Both the position numbers and the translations under genes were made by a program. DNA of 60,357 bases from Apostichopus parvimensis (taxonomy: Eukaryota; Echinodermata; Holothuroidea; Aspidochirotida; Stichopodidae), in contig KN882285.1 in the NCBI GenBank assembly GCA_000934455.1, positions 220,707-281,063 on the forward strand, written 5' to 3'. The stretch's first letter is position 1. The number at the start of each line of letters is the position of its first letter. Of this stretch, positions 12,501 through 21,183 are shown piece after piece. The notes beneath the pieces are model-generated. The model saw only the letters and a list, made by a program, of their open reading frames with translations. It was not told the origin of the DNA and searched no databases.

Positions 12501-12721
12501 AAAAAATAGGGGTAGAATAGAGCCACCTAAAGCCATTGAAATCAACTAAAACCCTGCAGCTTCGGGGGCTTCGCCCCTCGAACCCCACCAAGGGCCCCTG
12601 GACCTCTCGCAGAGGAGGGCTCGCTATGCTCGCGGGCTGGCTTCGCTCGTCATCGTCAGACAAATTAGCCGCCACTCTCTTCAAATTAGCCAGCACTCAC
12701 TTTCTCCTGGCTTCAACACTG
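9563..12721 (+). mobile_element. hAT DNA transposon, 3.16 kb
   Basis: Left end CAGTGTTGTAGCCACGCCGG; the right end, read inwards, is CAGTGTTGAAGCCAGGAG. These are imperfect hAT-type inverted repeats, with an exact 8-bp ATCATGAC duplication on each side. Just inside the left end is a repeated ACCGACCGACACTC word (9610-9675). Inside the right end are repeated CAAATTAGCC-CACTC words (about 12660-12700) and a GC-rich hairpin-forming stretch (12560-12650). The transposase at 10092-11813 is broken, so the copy is dead. It lies inside the BEN exon, in the same orientation as the BEN gene. Confidence 0.93.
10092..11813 (+). pseudogene. hAT transposase (broken)
   Basis: Starts MSQRNITSFFGRASSSSKRK, then a Ser/Thr/Asp-rich stretch, then a zinc-finger-like segment (W..NRPWLKYVP...MYC). 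The middle includes IDTDGAAVMTGQRNGAV and IGHHCAAHKLNLAAKH, the conserved hAT RNase-H-fold pieces (D..A.M and C..H). The C terminus is a hAT dimerisation segment reading CERDFSRIALVKTHIRNRM and LDYLMRISLEGPPIERFD, ending at TAA 11811-11813. One in-frame TAA (about 10474) and at least three frameshifts (near 10,590, 10,835 and 11,290) break it. The type resembles vertebrate ZBED/KIAA1586-like domesticated hAT proteins. Confidence 0.85.
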
Positions 12722-12729
12722 ATCATGAC
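12722..12729. repeat. hAT target-site duplication, right copy
   Basis: ATCATGAC directly after the right terminus CAACACTG. After it the BEN reading frame resumes with AACTGTTGGG. Confidence 0.9.
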
Positions 12730-13072
12730 AACTGTTGGGAGGAAACCGGAAGTCATGGTGAGAAGACTTCTTGAGACGGTTTTCTCAAGAAAGGAGCTGC
12801 TTGAAGGATGTGCCTTTGGTAGGCAGCAAAAGAAGGCTAAAACAAAATCTCGATTAAAGAGCATCCTCTTGAATAAAGAGAAGTTGGCTGCTATCAGAGG
12901 TATTTAATACTTTCCTTTCGACTTTTATAGTATGCAGCTCCAATATTTGACATCACTATGTAATTTTTTGGGGGGATGGTTGGTACAGAATAACAATTGT
13001 TTAAAATGTGTTACCAAGCAACTTTTTATGTGCTAATTCTTATTGTGTATTTTGCATTTTTTTCTCTTCCAG

Positions 13073-13171
13073 ATCCGCAAGAGCGGTAAAGAACCCATCA
13101 GCCAATCACGGTTCCGTCGGGTGGTTAACTGCAAGTGTGCATAATTGCGAGCAAAACATCCCACCAAATGA
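13073..13171 (+). pseudogene. BEN gene last exon (end of BEN domain)
   Basis: Acceptor CTCTTCCAG at 13064-13072. The good frame reads IRKSGKEPISQSRFRRVVNC then KCA, a TAA at 13142-13144, LRAKHPTK and a TGA at 13169-13171. BEN domains end with a helix of the type FRRxxNxKCxxLR, which this matches on both sides of the TAA, so the TAA is probably a late change. Joining it to the 12899 donor gives the wrong phase (a stop after five codons), so one more small lesion or another splice site is involved. Confidence 0.55.
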
Positions 13172-13236
13172 TTCTTTCTACCCGATTCTTTCTATCCGTC
13201 CATAATCCTAAAACATTACTCCGTGGATTTTATCTA

Positions 13237-13250
13237 AATAAAGAAATAAA
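13237..13250 (+). terminator. Polyadenylation signals of the BEN gene
   Basis: Two AATAAA hexamers (13237-13242 and 13245-13250) lie 66-80 bases after the last BEN stop and about 60 bases before the right subterminal array. This is the only clear 3' end signal for that gene. Confidence 0.55.
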
Positions 13251-13309
13251 GATGCCTGTTATTTTTTCTTGTACAGTGTTAACAATTCCATTGGTTTGTG
13301 CTAGCCGGG

Positions 13310-13757
13310 TATAATGTGTGGAGTAAAATCTATCAGCAGTTGTCTGATGTTCATCTGGAAAAAACAGACAAGTAGTCTTAAATCTATCTGAAAAAAAAAC
13401 AGACCAGGATGGTGTGGTAGTCTGAAAAGATTCCAAAACAGTTAGGCCTGACTATACAGATCTGGAAAAAAACAGACAAGGATGATGTAGTATTCAGAAA
13501 TTCCTCTGAAAAGGTTCCAAAACAGACCTAACTTTTATTTAGTCTGTTTTGATGTCTGAAATTTCAAGACTAATTTCAGATCTGTGTAGTCTAAAACTGG
13601 TCTGAAAAGGTTCCAACACCGACCTAACTTGATCTGAAACTGTAGTTTTCAGATTAATTTGATCTGGAATTAATCTGAATTAAGTCTGTATTATAGCAGA
13701 GGACAAGGTTTCAGACAATTTTCAGCTGATAGTTTCAGATCAAAATTTCCAGTAGGG
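13310..13757. repeat. Right subterminal array and terminal inverted repeat
   Basis: A dense run of AGTCTGAAAAG, GTTCCAAAACAGACC and CAGATCTG words, with an internal near-duplication of GAAAAGGTTCCAAAACAG at about 13425, 13510 and 13597. It ends with TTTCCAGTAGGG. It mirrors the left array and faces inwards. Confidence 0.65.
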
Positions 13758-14507
13758 AAATGAGTGTCCAGATGTACATTCATTTGCAAATAATAATTTG
13801 TAATTCATAGAATTTTTGATGACAAATTAATGTGGAGATTGAAAAACAATCTGTCCTTGTTACGTACGTAAGACACTGAACATGGTAACCATACATCCTA
13901 CCTTTATGCAAGTCCATCTCATTTTCTGCACCAGTCTCTAGCAGTGGTTTTCATTAAGATGAGAGATATATTGTAAGAAATGCTCAGGGAAAAAAGGTAC
14001 TTGTGGCACTAAAAAAATTTCTGTGCATTCGTTGTATTATCAAAGATTCATATTTTTTCCAGTTGTTCATACTTTAATCCATTTTGTCTTTGTTAATTGT
14101 TATAATTACAAAGTTTGCAATAAACAAAAACTGTTAATACTCATGTACAATTGTTATTTGTGGCCTGTTTATGCTCAGATATCTGTCCTTGTTACGTACG
14201 TAATACACGCCATATATTATACTTTGCTTGGCTGTCATTGCCAACCTTATCCAAAACTTATATCTCATTGAGGGTATATACAGTTGCTATATACTCTAGG
14301 TCATTACTCAAACCAAGTTTCATGCTTTCCCTATGACTTTAAATTTTCACCCACTATGTCACAAATTAGTACCCCATTAGTGGAATGGCCCAGATCCTGT
14401 ATGTACTGCAGATTGAAAGACTGTCAATATCCAGTGCAGAAAACTGCTCATGCTACAATTCCACATAATATATATTAGAATGTTTGAATTTTTTCTTTTG
14501 GCAATAG
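13758..14507. other. Noncoding stretch between elements
   Basis: AT-rich. A short CCTTGTTACGTACGTAA word occurs at 13855 and again at 14187. A Cys-containing open stretch at 14355-14478 (CMYCRLKDCQYP) might be an exon, but its edges are not convincing. Confidence 0.4.
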
Positions 14508-14831
14508 GCAAAGACAGCAGTTGTAGATGATTCCTCTGATTCCTGCAGTAACCAAGTGGAAGATGAGGAGGACTGGATCAACACTAAAAAGAAAACGTCT
14601 GCGATTATGTCAGATGACGTCACTACAGACGAGAGTTCGGATGAAGATGAATGCGATGATGTTCAACCCCAATCTGACAAGTGCACAAAACAGACTCCGT
14701 ACTGTAATATAGTGACGAGCCCGGCTCCTCCGACATGTAATACTATATCGGGACTCGCGATAGAAAGGTACTGGGGTTATCTTGATGCCGTATTTTATGC
14801 TTCTTCAGGAGACGTCTCGAACGGAAGATAG
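14508..14831 (+). CDS. Acidic exon of unknown protein
   Basis: Open from a TTTGGCAATAG acceptor to a stop at 14829. Ser/Asp/Glu-rich: it contains AVVDDSSDSC, VEDEEDWINTKKKT, SDDVTTDESSDEDECDD. No known domain. It may be the N-terminal region of the Cys/His-finger protein whose broken body starts near 15120, because acidic Ser-rich N termini are usual in that family; the link rests on position only. Confidence 0.35.
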   Translation, partial: AKTAVVDDSSDSCSNQVEDEEDWINTKKKTSAIMSDDVTTDESSDEDECDDVQPQSDKCTKQTPYCNIVTSPAPPTCNTISGLAIERYWGYLDAVFYASSGDVSNGR

Positions 14832-15119
14832 AAGAACACAATGAGTTCTCAGAAAAAAACACAAGTTGACAAGATCGGATTTGATTTAGTGATTCGGTAT
14901 AATTTCTTCTCTGTCGATTCTCTTACAAATAAAACAAAAATACAACGATTCGACTCCGTCAATTACGCAATTCGAAGGAGTAATGAAATGGTGACGAAGT
15001 GGTGACGAAGTAACGAACTTGCGGGAGCATGCCGCCTTTTATACCTTACTTCTATAAAATCCCACTGCGCACAATCAGAAGGCAGCCAATAACCTTTATA
15101 AAAATTCGGTTGCTGAAGC

Positions 15120-15741
15120 TTGAAGAAAGTGACAGCACTGCTTGACAAAGGCTTTGGTCTCAACTTCGAAATAAGGGCAACCATGCGCAAAACAAGGAAG
15201 TTCTTTAAGGGAAAGCAGCTGACTTAATTGTTAGAAAAAGGCCAGTATATGGCAAATCAAAGGCCATTGAAGACTACGTTCCGTGCAGTGACTGTCTTGG
15301 TTACTTCAGGACTCTCTCTTTGTGGATACACAAGAAAACCTGCTTGGAGAGAGACCAGTCCTTGAAAGGCAGCCAGCATGTGAAGGAAGGAAGAAGTTTG
15401 CTCCCTATGAAGAATATTGCTAAAAATAATAAGTACATATTAACTGTAGGCCAAAACGAAATGGATAATAGTAATTCCTTCAAAAGGGAAGGAGTTTGCT
15501 GGTGAAAAGATGAGGACAATTGGGAAATTCCTGAAAGTAGCAAGGACACTTGACGGCAAACTAATTTCTGCTTCAGACCAGGTGAGACCTGCCTCATTTG
15601 ATGTAGCTGTTGAAGTTGCACGGACAATTCCGGGCTATGGTGCCAACACGCAGGCAGGAACATCGAACCTATTCAACTGCCCTCAGGGTTGGATTCGCCT
15701 TGTCGCAGTAACAAGGGACTACATGAGACTGGTGAGACTTA
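15120..15741 (+). pseudogene. Broken Cys/His-finger protein of a multi-copy family
   Basis: Pieces in successive frames: KKVTALLDKG; SQLRNKGNHAQNKEVL; DYVPCSDCLGYF-x4-SLWIHKKTC (a C-x2-C-x12-H-x3-C finger, about 15274-15340); GRSLLPMKNI; then MRTIGKFLKVARTLDGKLIS with a helical tail ending DYMRLVRLK. I recognise the order (GN.xHN, then Y-x-PC-x2-C...LWxH-x3-C, then MRxxGRFL) from a repeated family in fish and marine invertebrates, which I cannot name with certainty; it may come from tyrosine-recombinase elements. Several frameshifts and a TAA break it, and a Harbinger-like end cuts it at 15742. Confidence 0.5.
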
Positions 15742-16500
15742 AGGTGCATTCCCACGAACCCAGACAAGCCCTGACCTAGCCCTGACATCTCCGAAACAGC
15801 AAGGTCAACCCTCTAATTTTTACGTGGGAACGGGGCTAGGGCTGGACTTACTAGCACTCCGAAGGAAGGTGGATTGAGATTTGCTTGCTCGCAGAAACCC
15901 CTGCTGTGTGTAAATAAACTATGCCTTGAGGCGCTGTGGTGGTGAGCGATTTACGCTATTTTCGGTCTTATCTCTTATCTGATCTATATTGTACATATCA
16001 ACAACCTGTGAATATCCAGGGAGAGAGTAGCAGCTCCCTGGTATATCCATGTACACACTTCTTACAGCATTCCTGAAGTTAACTTAACAAAAAATGGCAA
16101 CTGAAAGCGCAGCGTTTGGTCCGACATGCAAATTCGCGTATTACTCGATATTCGGGGAGACAGATCCATTATGGATAAAATGGACGGAACTTGCATAAAT
16201 TCCGAAATTTCTAAAACAATTTGCAAGAGGATGGAGGAGTGTGGGTACGGTAACACAGATTAAGTACAAAATAAAAAACTTGAAAAGAGACTATAGGAAG
16301 TTTGTTAATCACAACAACAGATCAGGAAGGGAAGAAAATGAATGAAATTTTCAGAAAAGCCGTCCCACATTCTGGGAGATCACCCATTGGCGAATCCAGT
16401 CAGTGTGGCCAAAGCAGGATGCAGGAGCAACTTCGCCGACAACGCTGACGCCGAAAACTTCTGTTTCGACAGCGAAGAAACAGAATCAGACAGTGAGTAG
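15742..16500 (+). mobile_element. Harbinger-like element, 5' part
   Basis: Starts AGGTGCATTCCCACGAACC directly after TTA, the usual Harbinger target. About 80 bases in, an imperfect inverse (GTGGGAACGGGGCTAGGGCTGG) gives hairpin potential with AGCCCTGACCTAGCCCTGAC. A Myb/SANT-like ORF follows at 16094. I found no matching 3' terminus in the window, so the right edge is only the end of that ORF. Confidence 0.5.
16094..16500 (+). pseudogene. Myb/SANT-like DNA-binding protein (Harbinger type), broken
   Basis: Starts MATESAAFGPTCKFAYYSIF, then a TAA; then RGWRSVGTVTQIKYKIKNLK and RDYRKFVNHNNRSGREE; then in another frame HILGDHPLANPVSVAKAG and ENFCFDSEETESDSE with TAG at 16498. The middle is the third helix of a trihelix Myb/SANT-like domain, and the ILG-D-x-P segment after it is typical of the Harbinger accessory protein that helps the transposase into the nucleus and onto DNA. 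Two lesions: the early TAA and a frameshift near 16340. No Harbinger nuclease is visible. Confidence 0.6.
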
Positions 16501-16824
16501 CCTATACACCTTTATATACTTTTTATCCTGAAAATCGCAAATCAAGTTAGCAAAGATTAGGTTTTACATAGGATAAAATGTGAATAAAATTGGAAGTTAT
16601 GAACACTTTCCAATAAATTTTATCTTACTTTGATCCTTTGCTGTAATTCTGATGACAAGCAACAATAGATTTTTAAATGTTACAGGTTTTTTGTGTATCA
16701 TTGTATAAAATGTAACAAATTGACAGTCTAATATGCTCTGAAATCCACGTTATACTTTGGATAATCATGTACAGTGTGACTGATGGTCCATAGAGTATTT
16801 TGTACCTTCTTTCTATCTTTTCAG

Positions 16825-17021
16825 CGTTGATGGCACAGATGCTACCCGTTTTGCAAAGTATGCAAATGATGTAAAGAAATGCAATGCTCATGTGAATCTG
16901 CTGGAAGTAAATGATCATCCTTACTTATGTATTTTTTGGCTGTAGAGATATAGCTCCGGCTGAAGAAATCCGTTACGATTATGGTGTCAAGTCTCTCCCA
17001 TGGAGATACCCCCAACATGAG
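16825..17021 (+). pseudogene. KMT5A-like SET domain, second exon (decayed copy)
   Basis: Acceptor TTTTCAG, donor GTGACT. It encodes VDGTDATRFAKYANDV, NLLEVNDHPYLCIF, then after a shift in a T-run (about 16935) RDIAPAEEIRYDYGVKSLPW. It matches the second SET exon at 44416 in entry phase (2), exit phase (0) and content. The E-x-Y-D-Y-G motif is kept, but the cofactor-binding N-H motif (RLVNHG in the other copy) has become KYAND. With the frameshift, this copy cannot be an active lysine methyltransferase. The first SET exon is not visible upstream, where the Harbinger-like element lies. Confidence 0.65.
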
Positions 17022-18480
17022 GTGACTGACAAGTTTTCTTTGTGGAAAAATTTTTGCATTTCACTCATCAGTATATTTTTTTATTTTTAATTGTCTGAGA
17101 CATTACAGGGGGCCTAGCTGCTTATTTCTGATTCTGCGATATGTTTTACTTTGTTCAACAATTAGTGAGGTGAAACTCTGAAAATCCTTTTCCATGATAT
17201 CTAACGCTGGGAATCATGGATACTTTTCATAAATGGTACATGGATTTGCCATATTGAATACAAGAATCCTGTTGCTTTGGAGGTCAAATCTCCATTGAGG
17301 TCACCAGAGGTCAAACTCTGAAAAACCTTTACATGATGTCTAACGATGGAAATCGTGGATACTTATAATACTTGGTGTGTGGATTCATAACATTGAGTAC
17401 AATATCCCTATTGTTTTTGGTGGAGGTGTGTATAGCCACGTGCAGTATACTGACATGTGATTAACATGCCATAGTCTTATTGTATCAACAATGGTACAAC
17501 TAGTTCTGGTTACTAACAAGCAAAATACTAGTACAATGAAGTCATCAAAACCTCTCAGTGCACTAAATTTGTTGTGCACAAATCCTCCACGTATCCCAAG
17601 TAACCAAAATATTCTCTTTCAAGCCAATGAACTGTATGGTAAGTAGCCAGTGTTTCAACATGGTGCTGGAAATGTCTGTCAACAGTTGCAAAATTCCTTC
17701 ATACAATTATCTCCCGATATAGTTTAAAGGTCATTTTAGGTCAGTAGTTTTAAATTATTGAAATCCACAAAAACTTTGTACTGTCAGTTAGTAACCTGTG
17801 TGGCTTCTAATGAAAGTTAAAAAATAACAAACAGTGTGAAGTATTTCCCTGATTTGCAACTGACCTTTTGATAACAATAAAGTAAAACATTTTCAGCTGT
17901 CTCCTAGTTCTAGTTATATTTTCTCGTAATGCAACACTTTAAGGCTGTAAAACAATTTTAGGCTATAATAATGCCTTTCAAAACATTTGTCACTGGAAAA
18001 AGAAGAAGCATAATGAAAATTCATATGCCCTGGTACGCCAAACAGGAAACTAAGTACTGATAAACGTTCTTCATATAATTTTACTATATTGTGATATTTA
18101 CATGTGGATTAAATCAGAGATATTGAAAGTTCTGTTAAAGAGTATATTTTGCACACCTTTGAGTCTGTTTGGACATAGTTGATTTGGACGAAACTTGAAT
18201 GGTTGACATTCTTGGCCTTCAGTAATTTGAAGCCGTTAAAGGTCATCCTGAGTCATTATAGATGTCATTATTTAAAATGTGAACAATGCTGTTTCAACCA
18301 AAGGCCTGCTGCACCAACACTGATCTGATAATGCTTTTAAATCATGGAACACAAAGCAGATGGCAAAAGAGTTTCTCAGAATTTGTAAGTTGTTTGAGCC
18401 AGCATATTCTAATACCTGCATGGGGCCTATCATTATGCAGATGTACATTTTTCATGAACAGTTTTTGTAGTTTCTTTCAG
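17022..18480. other. Intron with a short tandem duplication
   Basis: Intron-like, AT-rich sequence. Apart from the duplicated segment at 17163-17420 I see nothing coding. Confidence 0.45.
17163..17420. repeat. Two diverged copies of a ~120-bp repeat
   Basis: Both copies contain AACTCTGAAAA-CCTTT, ATGAT(A/G)TCTAACG, a GGATACTT word, then ATTGA(A/G)TACAA and CCT(A/G)TTG. A related fragment (CCCTATTGTTTTTGGTCAAAGGTCA) lies at about 5155-5185. It is a dispersed repeat of unknown type. Confidence 0.5.
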
Positions 18481-18610
18481 AAGCAACCTCATCAACTGGT
18501 AGAGCAGAGGATCGATGTTAATCACTGTGAAGTGTGCCACTCACCTATGATATCCAAACCATGGAAAGGACTTTGGTATATAGATCACACTGCGTTTGGC
18601 CACTCTAAAG
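18481..18610 (+). CDS. Exon candidate downstream of SET copy 1
   Basis: 130 bases between TTTCTTTCAG and GTAGTC, phase 0 to 1; entry phase fits the SET exon ending at 17021. It encodes KQPHQLVEQRIDVNHCEVCH and, further on, KPWKGLWYIDHTAFGHSKG. A C-x2-C pair and several His could form a small zinc site, but I do not recognise the domain. Confidence 0.45.
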
Positions 18611-18845
18611 GTAGTCTGTATTGACCCCGAAATATAGCATGCTAAAATTGCTAGTTTTGAAAAGTACTTTCTTGGGAGGTTTTTACTTTCCAAATTGTTT
18701 TTGAGACATTCTACATGAACACACATTGTGACTGAATGTCTCGGTGAGATATAGTCCCAAAGGGTCATAGTAAATCCAATTTGGACCAAAAGTGACCATA
18801 TCTGAATATCTGGCATATTTGTGGCCAGTACAGCATGCATTTAGT
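18601..18845. repeat. Dispersed repeat, related to 40895-41150
   Basis: Shares with 40895-41150 the series AAAGG(T/C)AGTCTGTAT, TAGCATG, GGAGGT(G/T)TTTACT, CAAATTGTT/TAAATTGTT, GACAT, CCATAT(C/T)TGAA and GGCATATTT/GACATATTT. Its first bases overlap the donor side of the preceding exon. Family unknown. Confidence 0.5.
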
Positions 18846-19989
18846 GGGTGGAATAGCTTGGACACGTACACCTTAAGCATGAAACATGTTACACATGAGG
18901 ATACCAAATGAATGACGGAAACTTCAAACTATGCATGGTCAAAGAGAAACATTCCCACTGTGAGTACTTGAAATAAGAATGGTACTATTGTAGACAATAA
19001 AAATCATACACAAGCAGATTTATTAAGTCACTTTTATTTTGGGGAAGTTGTCTTCGTACACATATAGTATGACTTTGTGATATTCTGACTTGCCAGAGTA
19101 TGCTAGTGCTGAAAATAGCTATGTACTCAATCATTTTCCATAAAATTAGCATGCTGCTAAAAAAAAAAAAATTCTTAAGTTCAGTACAGCATTCAGGTTT
19201 GGCAGTGCCACAATCTACTCTTTGTCTCATTAATGTGACATTAACATCATCATATACCACACGGACATATATATCATTCAGTGTCACATCTTTATCTAAT
19301 TCAATGATAAATCTAGGGCATTCCTAGTAAGTGTCGGGTACAGAACAGCGTAGTGTTCTAATAATGGGCATGAAATATGATAGCAGTGTATAAGAACATA
19401 ACAACCCCTTCCCACATCACATGTGTTAAATCCATGTTTCTTGATTTTGAGGCGGCTAACCTTGCTGTTATTGATCTAGAGTGCAAGGTGGTGGGAAACA
19501 CCGAGCCCAGTGTTAATGCAGGGTAGTGAGGTTGAAACTTGTTTACTTCGGTGTTGCTGTTGAATACTGACACTCGTGTAATAGTATGCAGTACCAGAGC
19601 AACCAATCTGTGTGTAGTAAGTTTACTTACATTACACCTACCAAATTTTATGCTGTTTTGTCTAGCTTAATAATTCCCCTTTATGTTTTATGATCCATGT
19701 TTGGTTAGTCATGTGCAATCAACTTTGAGGTGATTTTGTTGTTAATAAGTTATCCCTTCAGACCTAAATCTTATGGTTTGCATGCTGTTGTGCTAAATTT
19801 TCTTGCATGTTTTATCAAAATGAATTCTGTGCAGATCTGAAATCAGTTGGAGTGATCAGGAAAGTTGTTTTGCTATCAGAATAATCACTACTTGCTAATG
19901 TGCATCAAATGAATAAATTTTTCGAAGATGTAAGACATAACTTCAGTGATCATAAGAACATAAATAAATATTGCTCTATTTATTTTCAG
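18846..19989. other. Intron-like sequence
   Basis: No supported gene. Short open frames on both strands overlap each other and lack coding features. Confidence 0.4.
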
Positions 19990-20071
19990 ATTGCCGCAGT
20001 GTTTGGCATGAAAAATGAACAAAATCCAAGGCCTTGTGCTGGAAAACTTCCTACAGCAGAAAAGGCACATG
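19990..20071 (+). CDS. Exon candidate
   Basis: 82 bases between TATTTTCAG and GTACGA. Open in phase 0: IAAVFGMKNEQNPRPCAGKL then PTAEKAH, leaving phase 1. The previous candidate exon exits in phase 1, so an exon is missing between them or one of the two is not real. Confidence 0.35.
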
Positions 20072-20763
20072 GTACGAAATATCCAGGAGTGCTGTTTTAA
20101 GGATTACATCGTTGTTTGCAAGATCTCTTTCTTATGTAGGTTCCACATATTGTTATGTATTAACATACCTGAATAGCTAAAACTGACATACATAGTTTAT
20201 TGTGTTGCATACCTACCAGACTACGCTACAGTTAGTGTATCCGACTTTCAGAAGAAAAACATAATAGGAAAATATGGTTTTCATGGTCATAAGTGACATA
20301 CTTACAATGTGTTACATGTATTCTGAATGATCCATAGATGCTTTGTTGTCGATAAGAAGTTAGAGGAACATTTTTTTCAGCAAAACAAACAATGTTCTCA
20401 CATTAACTGAACTGATCAATGGGAAATTCTTTATATATTTAGGGGAATACCTTGAAAACTGACATTAATGCAGGATTCTAATTTTCTTTGGACTATAGCA
20501 TAAGGTACTTTTTTTCCTTCTTTTTTGGATATTTCAAATAGTATGAGTTGTGTCATAGTTTCAAACTTGGTGATTTTTAACAGCATTGTCTTTAACTGCA
20601 AGCTAGAGAGATGAAACTTTCATATGTTGTGTGCTGTTAGAGTATTCTGCCTAAGAGTATATGAATGAAACATGTTAAACTTGAGAGTGAATTAATTATT
20701 ATCTTGTCTGATTGTGTGGACATGAAATTGTTTATATCCTGTTTTTTTTTTTTTTTTTGCTAG

Positions 20764-20811
20764 ACAAAGATGAAACCCTCCTAGATTACTCTACAGGAAC
20801 TGGAGAAAGTG
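20764..20811 (+). CDS. Small exon candidate before the LINE
   Basis: 48 bases after a long poly-T tract and TGCTAG, ending at a GTGTGT donor. Phase 1 to 1; encodes DKDETLLDYSTGTGES. It fits the exit of the 19990 exon and the entry of the exon at 27488, with the LINE lying in the intron between. Confidence 0.4.
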
Positions 20812-21183
20812 GTGTGTATAAGTGTAAATATTGATTGATGATCCACTATTGAATCATATTAGATTTGTGAAAAACCGGACTTGGGTATGTGAATGCTGGA
20901 CTAAGCAGTTCGTTAGTTTTGGGGCTCTAGATAAACGTCGATTTTGTTTCCACTTTTGTACAAATATTATAGAGGGATTTGTATCTCCTTTTGTCATATT
21001 TTGTTATTTCTAAACCATATACTGATTAAAATTGAAAGGGGGAAGACCAGCAGGAAGTTTGGGAAAGAAGTTGCTGTGCAACAAAAACTGTCAAGCCTAA
21101 CCACTAGCCTACGCAGTAGAAATCAACCTACCGTAGATGAAGATTGCACATAACCAGAAGAAGCCACACCCCGAGAATCAGGT

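Larger units (their letters stand above)
9489..12899 (+). pseudogene. BEN-domain exon interrupted by a hAT element
   Basis: The left part (9489-9562) encodes MTTIELVKGSSCRITREQLE and runs into a hAT terminus. The right part (12722 or 12730 to 12899) resumes with VGRKPEVMVRRLLETVFSRK and GRQQKKAKTKSRL, ending at a GT donor at 12900. Removing the element and one copy of the 8-bp duplication restores one continuous frame with the BEN pattern (strand, RxQLE, helix LLxxVFSxxEL, then the L-x-x-x-K-x-x-A-I-R helix). This proves the order of events: the BEN exon existed before the hAT jumped in. Confidence 0.8.
3240..13171 (+). pseudogene. Decayed BEN-domain protein gene (multi-exon)
   Basis: Exons can be followed by splice edges, phase and content: 3240-3529 (Tudor-like N terminus), 4728-4830, 6267-6332, 6708 to about 6850, about 7112-7845 (Pro/Gln repeats then coiled coil), 8307-8377, 8522-8593, 8852-8935, 9489-12899 (BEN domain, split by a hAT insertion) and 13073-13171 (end of BEN). 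BEN domains bind DNA or chromatin and act mostly in transcriptional repression; the partner here is unknown. Damage seen: an A-run frameshift and a TAA in exon 1, a frameshift in the repeat exon near 7317, a TGA in the 8307 exon, the 3.2-kb insertion, a phase mismatch before the last exon and a TAA near the end. The gene fits tightly inside the inverted-repeat element, which suggests it is cargo of that element and not a host gene; this is inference. Confidence 0.65.
553..13757 (+). mobile_element. 13.2-kb inverted-repeat element carrying a BEN-domain gene
   Basis: The left end reads CCCTACTGGAAA (553-564) and the right end reads TTTCCAGTAGGG (13746-13757), a perfect 12-bp inverted repeat. 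Inside each end lies a several-hundred-base array of related short words (TCTGAAA, CAGATCTGA, AGTCTGA), and the 11-mer GATCTGAAACT occurs close to both ends. The only native coding sequence I can follow is a multi-exon BEN-domain gene (3240-13171), whose last stop and AATAAA signals lie just before the right array. A hAT copy (9563-12721) is nested in it; without that insert the element is about 10.0 kb. No transposase of its own is recognisable, so it may be non-autonomous, or the BEN protein may itself act at the ends. Flanks (ACAA / AAAT) share at most AA, so no target duplication is certain. An alternative is two related small elements that happen to bracket a host gene. Confidence 0.6.

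Noticed and set aside
553-13757. A Maverick/Polinton or other virus-like large element
   Set aside because: No polymerase, integrase, packaging ATPase or capsid-type gene could be found between the ends.
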